NCBI GenBank assembly: GCA_020027415.1 | Contig: JAHRAW010000152.1 | Location: 1-13,092, forward strand | From: Gammaproteobacteria bacterium | Lineage (GTDB): Bacteria; Pseudomonadota; Gammaproteobacteria; Arenicellales; Poriferihabitantaceae | Direction of reading: 5' to 3' | DNA: 13,092 nucleotides | Shown: positions 1 through 6,381 of the stretch, one piece after another | Position numbering within the stretch: the first letter of the stretch is position 1 | Layout of the letters: the number at the start of each line of letters is the position of its first letter | Position numbers and translations under genes: made by a program | The notes under the pieces: generated by a model | The model's input: only the letters and a program-made list of their open reading frames with translations | Database searches by the model: none | Told to the model about the DNA's origin: nothing

Positions 1-279
1 TTCGCCATGGGGTTGTTCTTAGCGGAAGACAGCGCCTTCTTTTTCATGCGCTTCTTCGTGCGCGCCACCGACCCGTTGCTGAAATTTTTCGCCCCGGTTA
101 CGCCGTCCTTTCTGCTTCGCCCGCTGGTGCCGCTGTTCATCGCTTGGTTTTTCTACATCATCCGTTTCTACCTGATGCCATGGCTGCTCGGCTATTCGGT
201 ATTGGGCATGCTGTCGTTTCCGTTAGAAAGCGAATTTGCGCGCGCCATTGCGCAGTTCATCGGCTTTTTTGTGAACTAA
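1..279 (+). CDS. Membrane protein, 3' fragment (5' end outside window)
   Basis: The frame is open from the first base of the window and ends with TAA at 277-279. An ATG at position 7 would give 90 residues, but the open frame continues upstream, so this is most likely the C-terminal part of a longer gene. The fragment is rich in Phe, Leu and Trp. It holds a moderately hydrophobic stretch near residues 24-34 and a long hydrophobic block around residues 38-70, which includes PLFIAWFFYIIRFYLMPWLL, so an inner-membrane location is likely. A TDPLLKFFAPVTPSF segment precedes the block. I do not recognise the family; a distant resemblance to the DP...P pattern of YggT-type proteins is too weak to use. 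It converges with miaA across a gap of only 39 nt, in which I see no clear terminator. In E. coli the gene after miaA is hfq, so local gene order has changed here. Confidence 0.6.
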   Translation, partial: FAMGLFLAEDSAFFFMRFFVRATDPLLKFFAPVTPSFLLRPLVPLFIAWFFYIIRFYLMPWLLGYSVLGMLSFPLESEFARAIAQFIGFFVN

Positions 280-318
280 AACCACAACGCTAAGTATTAA
301 ACCCTCAAGCGCCAAGCA

Positions 319-1302
319 CTAAGCGCGTCGCGCAACAAGCCAATGTTGCACCCGCTCTACGCCCGCATCCGCCGCCGAGAAATCGGTGTTGTCCAGCCAC
401 ACTAAATTACCCCACCCGCGCAGCCAAGTGAGTTGCCGTTTGGCGAGTTGGCGGGTGGCGGCGATGCCTTTTTCCACCATGTCCGCATACGCGCACTCGC
501 CGCGCAAAAACGCCAACACTTGGCGATAGCCGACCGCGCGCAGCGAAGTTTGCGCGTGCGGATTTTCCATAGCGGCGGCGATGGCTTGCGTTTCCTCCAC
601 CAACCCGCGTGCCAACATGCGCCGAAAACGCTCTTCAATGCGCGCATGCAACAAACTTCGGGGCGCGACCGACAAGCCCAGTTTGAGCAGCGGAAATGGC
701 AGCGGTCGGCGTGCCGCGCGCGCCATCACGTTGCTCGGCGGTTGTCCGGTTAATTGATGGATTTCCACCGCCCGTTGAATCCGCTGCGCATCGGTTGGCG
801 CGATGGTCGCCGCCAACGATGCATCCACCTTTTGCAACTGCGCGTATAACTTCGCCAAGCCGTGCTGTGCAACCTCACGCGCCAGACGCGCGCGCAAATC
901 GGCGTCGGCGGACGGCAATTCGGATAGCCCGTTTTCCAGCGCGGAAAAATAAAACAGCGTGCCGCCCACCAAGATTGGCAGGTTGCCGCGGGCATGAATT
1001 TCGCCAATCAAAGTGCGCGCGTGGGCGCAGAATTGCGCGGCTGAATAACTTTCATGCGGCGCGCGTATGTCAATCAGATGATGCGGATATTGACGCAAAA
1101 ACGCCGCCTTCGGTTTGGCCGTGCCGATGTCCATGCCGCGATACACCTGCGCGGCGTCTACGCTCACCAACTCGGCGGCGAAGGCGTCATACAAACGGGC
1201 GGCTAAATCGGTCTTGCCGGTGGCGGTTGCCCCCATCAAAAAAACCACTGGCGGGCTGGCGTTATCCGCAAGCCGTGGCGGGCTGGCGTGGTCCGAAATC
1301 AT
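319..1302 (-). CDS. miaA: tRNA dimethylallyltransferase MiaA
   Basis: MiaA transfers a dimethylallyl group to N6 of A37 in tRNAs that read codons beginning with U (the i6A modification); it acts in the cytoplasm. The 327-residue protein has the family's usual length. Visible motifs are the P-loop GATATGKT (24-31; the usual form is GPTASGKT), the substrate segment VSVDAAQVYRGMDIGTAKP (46-64) with the conserved Asp49, VGGTLFYF (112-119), the RAVEIHQLTGQPPS region (177-190), and the C-terminal ATRQLAKRQLTWLRG (282-296). The start at 1302 is the only upstream Met before Met23, which sits directly at the P-loop. E. coli MiaA has a leader of similar length. No Shine-Dalgarno is visible before this ATG. 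The first residues are encoded by a 27-bp tandem repeat. The gene lies 68 nt after the FGE-like gene, although in relatives it directly follows mutL. Confidence 0.96.
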   Translation of the reverse strand: MISDHASPPRLADNASPPVVFLMGATATGKTDLAARLYDAFAAELVSVDAAQVYRGMDIGTAKPKAAFLRQYPHHLIDIRAPHESYSAAQFCAHARTLIGEIHARGNLPILVGGTLFYFSALENGLSELPSADADLRARLAREVAQHGLAKLYAQLQKVDASLAATIAPTDAQRIQRAVEIHQLTGQPPSNVMARAARRPLPFPLLKLGLSVAPRSLLHARIEERFRRMLARGLVEETQAIAAAMENPHAQTSLRAVGYRQVLAFLRGECAYADMVEKGIAATRQLAKRQLTWLRGWGNLVWLDNTDFSAADAGVERVQHWLVARRA

Positions 1303-1330
1303 GGGCGGGCTGTTGCTATCCGCAAGCCGG
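1250..1330. repeat. Three 27-bp tandem repeats across the miaA start
   Basis: Units are 1250-1276, 1277-1303 and 1304-1330. Each begins GGCGGGCTG on the plus strand. The outer two share ATCCGCAAGCCG near the end; the middle one has diverged to GTCCGAAATCATG. The unit length is a multiple of three. On the minus strand two units encode the MiaA N-terminus as near-repeats, MISDHASPP then RLADNASPP, and the third would continue upstream in the same frame as RLADSNSPP. The miaA start codon (CAT at 1300-1302 on the plus strand) exists only in the diverged middle unit. Confidence 0.9.
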
Positions 1331-1351
1331 GCGTGCGCTAAATGATGCCGC

Positions 1352-1368
1352 TGCCGCGCGCGGCGGCA
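1352..1368 (-). other. GC-rich hairpin between the FGE-like gene and miaA
   Basis: The 68-nt gap holds an inverted repeat TGCCGC-(5 nt)-GCGGCA at 1352-1357 and 1363-1368. Read on the minus strand it lies just after the FGE-like stop codon and is followed by CATCATTTAG, not a U-tract. It is therefore not a convincing intrinsic terminator. It could be a weak attenuator or an mRNA-stabilising stem, or chance in GC-rich DNA. Confidence 0.3.
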
Positions 1369-1370
1369 CC

Positions 1371-2936
1371 TTAGTCATACACCACCCGCAAGCCGATGCT
1401 CGGGGAGCGGTGATTGAGCGGCAGCGAACGCCCGAAGACGCTGCGCGCCGTGGTTTTGCCGGGCAACCGCCAGTTGCCGCCCTGCACCCAAGCGGCATAA
1501 TCGCCGTGTTCGGCGGTGACCGAGCGCGTCCATTCCGAGACATTGCCGCCCAAATCGCGCACCCCGGCGGCGGTGCGGTCGCGCGCGGTTGCGCCGCATG
1601 GTTGCACGCCGCCTTGCACTCGGTCGCCGGTGGCGGCAAAACCGCTCTCATACTGGTCGCCCCACGGGTATGGATTTGCCTCTGCGCCGGCCGCCAACAA
1701 CTGCCATTCTTCCACGCGCGGCAGACGCCCGCCCGCCCAGCGCGCGAAGGCGTCCGCCGCCCACCAGTTCACCCCGCTCACCGGCAGTTGCGGCTGCGCA
1801 AGTTGCTGCTCCCAGTTTTGCGGCGTGTAATCTTGCCCGCGCGGTTCATGTTCATTGGCGAATAGCCCAAGCCGCGCCAGCGGATGACGCAAAAACGCGC
1901 GGTACTCAGCGCGGCTAACTTCGCAACGCGACACCTTGATCTGCGTGGGTTTTTGCCGCGCGATGAGGCGGCGCGCGGCGCGTTGCTGCGCCGCCGGCAA
2001 CAGCACCGCGATGCGCGCGAGCCGCAAATCCACCGGCACCCCAAGCCGATATTCGCCGCCCGGGAGCGTCGCCAGTTGCGGTTTCGCGCCCCACTGCGTC
2101 GGCAGTTGTGGCGCCTGTTCATAGACGCAGCGAAAGCCCAGATGATGGCTGCGGGTGCGCGCCGCAATTTCCAGCCAGGCGGCCGACAGCGCATACAGCG
2201 CGCGCGCACTGGCGCGTGTTGCGGGCGCTCCGTGCGCGCCCGGACGCCGCGTCAGCGGATGCGCCTGCCGCCGCCCACGGCTCCATTCCATCACATTGCC
2301 GGCCAGATCATGTACGCCGGCCGTGGTGGCGGCGGACGGGTGCGCACCGCATGGCTGCGCGGCGTTGCGATACGAATCTTGATAGGGCCACGAGGTATCC
2401 TCAAAAGTATCGCCCCACGGATACAACCTGCCGCTGCGCCCCACCGCCAACGCTTCCCATTCTTCCGCCCACGGCAAGCGCCCACCCGCCGCGCGGCAAT
2501 ATGCGGCGGCGCCGGCATAGTTCACGCCGCTCGCCGGCGAATGCAACAAACCGGCGATGCGATGCCCGCTGGACGCACTGTGCATGGCATCATCGCCGCC
2601 CGCGCCGCCGTCGCGCAGTCGCCGCCAGCGCGCGAAACGCTCAAAGTCGAGTTGTTTCACTTCGCACGCGTCCACCCACAAGCGATTGATTTGCGCGCCA
2701 TGCGCCGCGCGGTTCAAGCGTTGGCGCAATTCGTCGCCGAAGTGTCCGCGTTCAAGCGCGGTGAGCAACGCCGCGTCAAACGCCTGCGCGCGTGTTGGGT
2801 CGTGGTGCGCGATTTTGAAGCCCAGTTCCACCGTTAAGGTGTCGCCGCGCAACGCATAGGCGCTGAATCTGCTCAGCAGCAACAGCAGCAGGATGAGCGC
2901 GCCGAGCGCGAGCGCGGCGTTGCGGTAACGTTTCAT
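1371..2936 (-). CDS. Membrane-anchored protein with two FGE/SUMF1-like domains
   Basis: From the ATG at 2936 the protein has 521 residues: an N-terminal membrane anchor (about 8-22, with a run of Leu) and then a periplasmic part. There is no lipobox Cys. Two formylglycine-generating-enzyme (FGE-sulfatase) folds follow. Domain 1 (about 84-272) shows GGRLPWAEEW (151-160), YPWG (172-175), LAGNVMEW (211-218) and GFRC (267-270). Domain 2 (about 286-521) shows GGRLPRVEEW (402-411), YPWG (423-426), LGGNVSEW (462-469) and IGLRVVY (514-520). The copper-binding Cys pair of true FGE, just before GFR, is absent from both domains, and no sulfatase gene is in view. A structural or binding role like that of GldK/GldJ is therefore more likely than catalysis. 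A Cys before EV (91, 338) and a QPCGA Cys (196, 447) recur in both domains and may form one disulfide in each. The ATG overlaps the previous stop as ATGA; an in-frame ATG at 2972 is less likely. Confidence 0.88.
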   Translation of the reverse strand: MKRYRNAALALGALILLLLLLSRFSAYALRGDTLTVELGFKIAHHDPTRAQAFDAALLTALERGHFGDELRQRLNRAAHGAQINRLWVDACEVKQLDFERFARWRRLRDGGAGGDDAMHSASSGHRIAGLLHSPASGVNYAGAAAYCRAAGGRLPWAEEWEALAVGRSGRLYPWGDTFEDTSWPYQDSYRNAAQPCGAHPSAATTAGVHDLAGNVMEWSRGRRQAHPLTRRPGAHGAPATRASARALYALSAAWLEIAARTRSHHLGFRCVYEQAPQLPTQWGAKPQLATLPGGEYRLGVPVDLRLARIAVLLPAAQQRAARRLIARQKPTQIKVSRCEVSRAEYRAFLRHPLARLGLFANEHEPRGQDYTPQNWEQQLAQPQLPVSGVNWWAADAFARWAGGRLPRVEEWQLLAAGAEANPYPWGDQYESGFAATGDRVQGGVQPCGATARDRTAAGVRDLGGNVSEWTRSVTAEHGDYAAWVQGGNWRLPGKTTARSVFGRSLPLNHRSPSIGLRVVYD

Positions 2937-4669
2937 GCGCGCGAATCGGTCGCCAAGCGGCGCGCCGCCCACAGCAAGCCGAGCAGACTCAACACCAGCC
3001 CGGCATACAACGCCGCCAACCAGCCGCGCGCGCCGAATCGCGTGTCGCGATAGGGGGTGCGCAACGGGCGGCTACCGAGGCGCACGCGATTGTCCTCGCC
3101 GCGCAGCATGAGGTTGCCGTGCGGGTCAATGGCGGCATACGCGAAGCCGATGATGAAGTCGTCAAAGTTTGGCGCGAGGTAGGCGAGCGCGCGCCAGCGC
3201 AACCGTTGCGGCTGTTGCGGAGTCGGCGGCAGCAGCAATATGGCGTTGCGCTCCAGCGGTAGCGAAAGCCCGCGCCATATATCCGGATGGGCGTTCAGGC
3301 GCAGCAGCGGGCGCGCCTCAGCCGGCAACGGCGGCGCATCCACCCGGCCTTGCTGCACGATGACTGAGCGAAGCCGCCGATTGCTTTCCACGATGAGCAT
3401 AGTGTCGCTCGGTGGTTGGTTTTCAGTGGCGCGCGCGGCCGGCGTGATTGTCAGATTCCGTTGCTCGGGGGTATCGTTGCTTGCCCAAAGTTGCAGCAGC
3501 AAGCGGTCCAGCAGGTGCCGCGCGGCGCCTTCCAGTTGCGGCGGAGAGGCGAGCGCGCGCTGCAAGTTTTGTTCAAAATTTTCCAGCTGCGCGCTGGGCG
3601 AGCGACCGGCGTCCAAAGTCGCTTGGAGTTCGCTGATGAAATGGATCAGCGCCGCGAGAATTTTTGGCGGGGTGAGTTCGGCGTCTCCCAAGCCCAATGC
3701 CTGCCGCGCCGCGCGCAGCGACTCGGGGCTGGATAGCCGGAATCGTATGCCGCGCTCGGTGGGCGGGTTGCCGCCGGGCGCGCCGTTCGGGTCGCCGCCG
3801 AGCAAGCCGCGCGCGTTGCCGAGGCCCGGGCGTGCGTTCGGAAAACTATCGGCAAAGGGGTTGGCAACTCCCGATCCTGGCAACGCGCCGAAGCCCCCGA
3901 GTTCGCCAATTCCGTCCAGCGCGGCGCCGCCCGGGAAGGGTCCGGTCGATTCCCCGCGCCCGCCCGGTGCGGCGGGTTGCGACGAGGGCGGCGGCCAGCC
4001 GTCGGCATCGCCGTTGCCGTTATTGCCGCCGCGCTCGTTTGCGGTCGCTGAGTTGGCGGTTAAATTTGGTAATTCCGACTGACCAGTCAAAGCAGAGCCG
4101 GCGCAGTCTTTGGCGGCGACCCCGGGCGGACAACGGCGCGCTTCGGCAAGCCCCAACTGCCCGCTGAGGAAGTGCCAGTGGCGCACCGCGATGCCATGCT
4201 CGCGCAGGATGGACATGGTTAAATAAAACTGGGCGATGTCGTACACATCCACCCGCAAGCGCCATTTGCGCGCCTCGTCAAAACCAATCAGCCAGTCATC
4301 CATCGCATTCGGCTCGCGCAATAACTCGGCGCGAGTCCACACCGTGCCGCGGTAAAATTCGCGCACGAAATTACGATGCAGTTCCAGAATCGGCAATAAG
4401 TACGGGTCGTTGTGTTCCAGCGGCGAGTTGTCGTAGTCGTGCAAGGTCGCCGGCGGGCTTGCCGCCAGGCTGTTCAACACCAACGAAGTGCTGAACCGAC
4501 GGCTCATCATGGTCTCCACTTGTTCCACTTGCGCGCTGGTGTGCGCTTCGTGTTCGGCGCGCGCCGCGATACTGAGTACGATGACGATAATCAGCATCGC
4601 CAAGCCGTTGGCGAGGATGTCCACCAACGCCACGCCAGCGAAATCGGGCAAGCGCGCGGCTGGTTTCAC
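2933..4669 (-). CDS. Two-TM periplasmic protein with MotB/ExbD-like N-terminus; function unknown
   Basis: The protein has 578 residues and starts with GTG at 4669, supported by GAGGAG five bases upstream and by a GTGA overlap with the preceding stop. The N-terminus is basic, followed by a TM helix (about 11-35) with Asp17 near its cytoplasmic end (VALVDILANGLAMLIIVIVL). This layout matches the proton-carrying Asp of MotB, ExbD and TolR. Residues 36-195 are a probable periplasmic region with Cys180 and Cys189. Residues about 196-308 form a Gly/Pro/Asn-rich low-complexity linker. Residues 309-545 are a second soluble region. A C-terminal TM helix (about 550-569) ends in basic residues, so both ends should be cytoplasmic. 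I see no OmpA-like peptidoglycan-binding motif and no TonB-like Pro-rich arm. The family is unrecognised. Position and the Asp-bearing helix suggest a partner of the MotA/ExbB-like protein; that is inference. Confidence 0.8.
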   Translation of the reverse strand: MKPAARLPDFAGVALVDILANGLAMLIIVIVLSIAARAEHEAHTSAQVEQVETMMSRRFSTSLVLNSLAASPPATLHDYDNSPLEHNDPYLLPILELHRNFVREFYRGTVWTRAELLREPNAMDDWLIGFDEARKWRLRVDVYDIAQFYLTMSILREHGIAVRHWHFLSGQLGLAEARRCPPGVAAKDCAGSALTGQSELPNLTANSATANERGGNNGNGDADGWPPPSSQPAAPGGRGESTGPFPGGAALDGIGELGGFGALPGSGVANPFADSFPNARPGLGNARGLLGGDPNGAPGGNPPTERGIRFRLSSPESLRAARQALGLGDAELTPPKILAALIHFISELQATLDAGRSPSAQLENFEQNLQRALASPPQLEGAARHLLDRLLLQLWASNDTPEQRNLTITPAARATENQPPSDTMLIVESNRRLRSVIVQQGRVDAPPLPAEARPLLRLNAHPDIWRGLSLPLERNAILLLPPTPQQPQRLRWRALAYLAPNFDDFIIGFAYAAIDPHGNLMLRGEDNRVRLGSRPLRTPYRDTRFGARGWLAALYAGLVLSLLGLLWAARRLATDSRA

Positions 4670-5238
4670 GGGCGCTCCTCAACATATTCGCGGATGTAAC
4701 TGGGAATGTCGTTGAGCGCCACCGATTTCAGCAGTTCGTTGTCGGCAATCACCCAGCCGATGGTCAGCGTGCGCTGCGCCCACATTTGCCGCAAACACTC
4801 GCGCGCCGCGGCCATGGTCGGAATGCTGTTTTCCAGAATAAAAAACACCAGTTGGTCGCCGTCGTTTTGATAGACGCGGCGCGCATACTCAACGAACGGG
4901 CTGCCCGCTTCGCACACTACCTTGGGATGCACGCTGACGCCACTTTCAATGATGCGCAGTTCGCCGTTGAAGGCAAGCACCACATACCCGCTGCCGCCGT
5001 CAAGCCGTTCAATGCGATATAACCCGTCTTCGCCGCCGTGCTCCAAGCGCTCGCGCTGGGCGGCATCGGAATATAGGTTGACCACCACCAGAAACACCAT
5101 TAGCAAGCCGAATACGCCGCCGAAAATTGCCATCATCGGCGTATGGTTCTCCTCGGGTAACGCGTCGCCGGCCGGCCGCGCCGGGCGCCGGGCGCGGGTT
5201 GCGTAGCCGAGTTGTGCGAGTTTAATCAGCATTGGCAT
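4666..5238 (-). CDS. Single-TM protein with possible ExbD/TolR-like periplasmic domain
   Basis: The protein has 190 residues: a basic cytoplasmic N-terminus (1-34), one TM helix (about 35-56, MMAIFGGVFGLLMVFLVVVN), then a periplasmic domain. The overall plan resembles ExbD/TolR (short tail, one helix, about 130 residues outside). The stretch DQLVFFILENSIPTMAAARE followed by CLRQ and TIGWVIADNELL is compatible with the ExbD beta-alpha-beta pattern. However, the position where ExbD has its essential Asp (TPLVD) reads TPMMA here, so a proton carrier is missing. Cys109 and Cys148 could pair in the periplasm. The ATG at 5238 lies inside the end of the MotA-like gene (17-nt overlap); another ATG at 5232 is also possible. 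The stop overlaps the next start as GTGA. The family assignment is tentative; that it is real and belongs to the block is much more certain. Confidence 0.78.
   Translation of the reverse strand: MPMLIKLAQLGYATRARRPARPAGDALPEENHTPMMAIFGGVFGLLMVFLVVVNLYSDAAQRERLEHGGEDGLYRIERLDGGSGYVVLAFNGELRIIESGVSVHPKVVCEAGSPFVEYARRVYQNDGDQLVFFILENSIPTMAAARECLRQMWAQRTLTIGWVIADNELLKSVALNDIPSYIREYVEERP
4675..4680 (-). promoter_or_regulatory. Ribosome binding site of the 578-aa protein gene (GTG start)
   Basis: GAGGAG lies five bases before the GTG at 4669, inside the end of the upstream gene. This strong site makes the rare GTG start convincing and, with the GTGA stop-start overlap, indicates coupled translation. 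Confidence 0.75.
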
Positions 5239-6295
5239 GCGCGGCGTCTCGCACGCGACGTTCCAGCGTGGCGAGCAAGCGCTCGGCGTCGCGTTGCACT
5301 AAGGCTAACAGTAGAGTCAAGACCACGCTCAGCGACAGCGCAATCAAAGTGGTGTCAAAGGCAATGCCGAGTGGGGCGATGGCGCCGTCCAGGTCGCTGG
5401 ATAAACTGCTCAGCCCAGCGTCTGAGGCGATGATGCGGCGGATGCCTTCGGCTGCCAACGAGATGCCTAATACGGTACCGATAAAACCTAAAATCGGCAC
5501 CGCCCAACTAATATAGCGCGGCAACAGATACGACTCTTCGTGCCGCCGCCACAGCAACTGCAGCCCCTCCTCTGCGGCGGTCGCGCTGCCGCACAACCGC
5601 TCCAGACCGGCGTTAAATGGCGTCGGCGTCGGCGTGGATATGGATTCGCCGATGGTGCGCCAGCGCGCCAAGATGCGGCGCAGATACCAGCCGTTCCACC
5701 ATTTGCCGAGCAGCAGCAACGCGCCCCAGAAAAATAGCAGCACGGTAAGCGGCGGAATGATGCCGCGTTCCAACAAGCGCCGCGTCACCGCTTGCGCGCC
5801 GGGGTCGCGCGCCAACCATTCCATGCCGAGAATCAAACTGGCGCATAGAATTAGCGCGCTGATTAGCGACGGCAGGATGCTGGGTCCATAGAACAACCGC
5901 GCCAGTCGTTCCAGACTGTCGGGGTGTTCCCCGCAAGCCACCGTGGCGAGCCACAGGTTGCACGCATGCAACGCCACCGCGGCGATACATATCGGCATCA
6001 TGCGCCCGGCCCAGGAGCCACTGGCGCCGCTGCTGATGACTTGCCAAGCCGGCGCCGCAAGCACCACCGCGACCGCAGCAAGCCCGCTGATGCCCAGCGC
6101 CAACAGGCATGTAAGCAGCGCGTTGCGCGTGCCGCGCACCGCCCAAGTTGCCGCCGCCGCCGCCGCCGCCAAGCCGATGGGTGCAATGGCAAGCCATGGC
6201 GACCATGCCAGCGCGATGGTTAAGTTCAAGGCGACTAACGCCAGCAGTATGAAATAAAGCAGCAACGGCAAGCGCGTTAGCCAAGGCAAAGTCAT
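5222..6295 (-). CDS. MotA/TolQ/ExbB-type proton channel protein with five extra TM helices
   Basis: From the ATG at 6295 the protein has 357 residues. GGAG at 6302-6305, six bases upstream, decides this start over an in-frame ATG at 6388. Eight TM helices are visible, about 10-30, 32-52, 60-81, 99-120, 141-162, 178-199, 261-285 and 309-333, and the positive-inside rule gives both ends in the cytoplasm. The last three with the cytoplasmic segment 200-260 form the MotA_ExbB core: AVPILGFIGTVLGIS (265-279) and PLGIAFDTTLIALSLSVVL (308-326). Thr273 and Thr315/316 sit where ExbB/TolQ have their conserved pore threonines. The five preceding helices are extra compared with ExbB. By family knowledge such proteins form the pentameric stator ring through which protons drive a single-TM partner. 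It heads the four-gene block, 156 nt after mutL. I could not identify a named subfamily. Confidence 0.85.
   Translation of the reverse strand: MTLPWLTRLPLLLYFILLALVALNLTIALAWSPWLAIAPIGLAAAAAAATWAVRGTRNALLTCLLALGISGLAAVAVVLAAPAWQVISSGASGSWAGRMMPICIAAVALHACNLWLATVACGEHPDSLERLARLFYGPSILPSLISALILCASLILGMEWLARDPGAQAVTRRLLERGIIPPLTVLLFFWGALLLLGKWWNGWYLRRILARWRTIGESISTPTPTPFNAGLERLCGSATAAEEGLQLLWRRHEESYLLPRYISWAVPILGFIGTVLGISLAAEGIRRIIASDAGLSSLSSDLDGAIAPLGIAFDTTLIALSLSVVLTLLLALVQRDAERLLATLERRVRDAAHANAD
6150..6170. repeat. (GCC)7 trinucleotide run inside the MotA-like gene
   Basis: Seven perfect GCC units on the plus strand encode the run of Ala residues in the second TM helix of the MotA-like protein. 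Slippage here would change the helix by whole residues and would not shift the frame, so it is not a phase-variation switch of the on/off kind. Confidence 0.85.
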
Positions 6296-6301
6296 GAGGT
6301 T

Positions 6302-6305
6302 CTCC
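6302..6305 (-). promoter_or_regulatory. Ribosome binding site of the MotA-like gene
   Basis: GGAG on the minus strand is followed by six bases and then ATG (6295). The alternative ATG at 6388 has no comparable site and would add 31 residues with no membrane helix. This site therefore defines the start of the block's first gene. Confidence 0.7.
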
Positions 6306-6381
6306 ACGGTTGAAAATCGGGCTGGGCGGGCGACAACAAAAGAAATTAGGCGGCGCGCCGACCGCGCGATTGTTTGGTATT

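Noticed and set aside
1250..1330. CRISPR array
   Set aside because: The three 27-bp units are directly adjacent without spacers, are partly coding in the miaA frame, and no cas gene is present.
696..2837. Long open frames on the plus strand opposite miaA and the FGE-like gene
   Set aside because: They encode Arg/Ala/Pro-rich sequence without motifs, as expected from the antisense of GC-rich coding DNA, while the minus strand encodes clear protein families.
1371..2936. Active sulfatase-modifying enzyme (FGE) or ergothioneine enzyme EgtB
   Set aside because: The Cys pair of FGE is missing in both domains, no sulfatase is nearby, and I see no DinB-type iron-binding His motif as in EgtB.
3240..4082. 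280-residue plus-strand open frame opposite the 578-aa gene
   Set aside because: Its Ser/Pro/Gly-rich product mirrors the low-complexity linker of the minus-strand protein and it has no recognisable domain. The minus-strand gene has coupled starts and a Shine-Dalgarno.
2933..6295. Zorya anti-phage system (ZorAB-like genes)
   Set aside because: The MotA-like protein lacks the long cytoplasmic tail of ZorA, neither partner shows an OmpA-like domain as in ZorB, and no ZorC, ZorD or ZorE gene is present. The block also sits in a housekeeping operon, not a defence island.
2933..6295. ExbB-ExbD-TonB or TolQ-TolR-TolA system
   Set aside because: There is no TonB/TolA-like protein, no TolB or Pal, the MotA-like protein has five extra helices, and the 190-aa protein lacks the essential Asp of ExbD/TolR.
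6340..6360. Intrinsic terminator of mutL at the CGGCGCGCCG palindrome
   Set aside because: With a four-base loop only three inner pairs remain before a mismatch, so the stem is too weak for a confident call, despite the T-rich stretch that follows on the minus strand.
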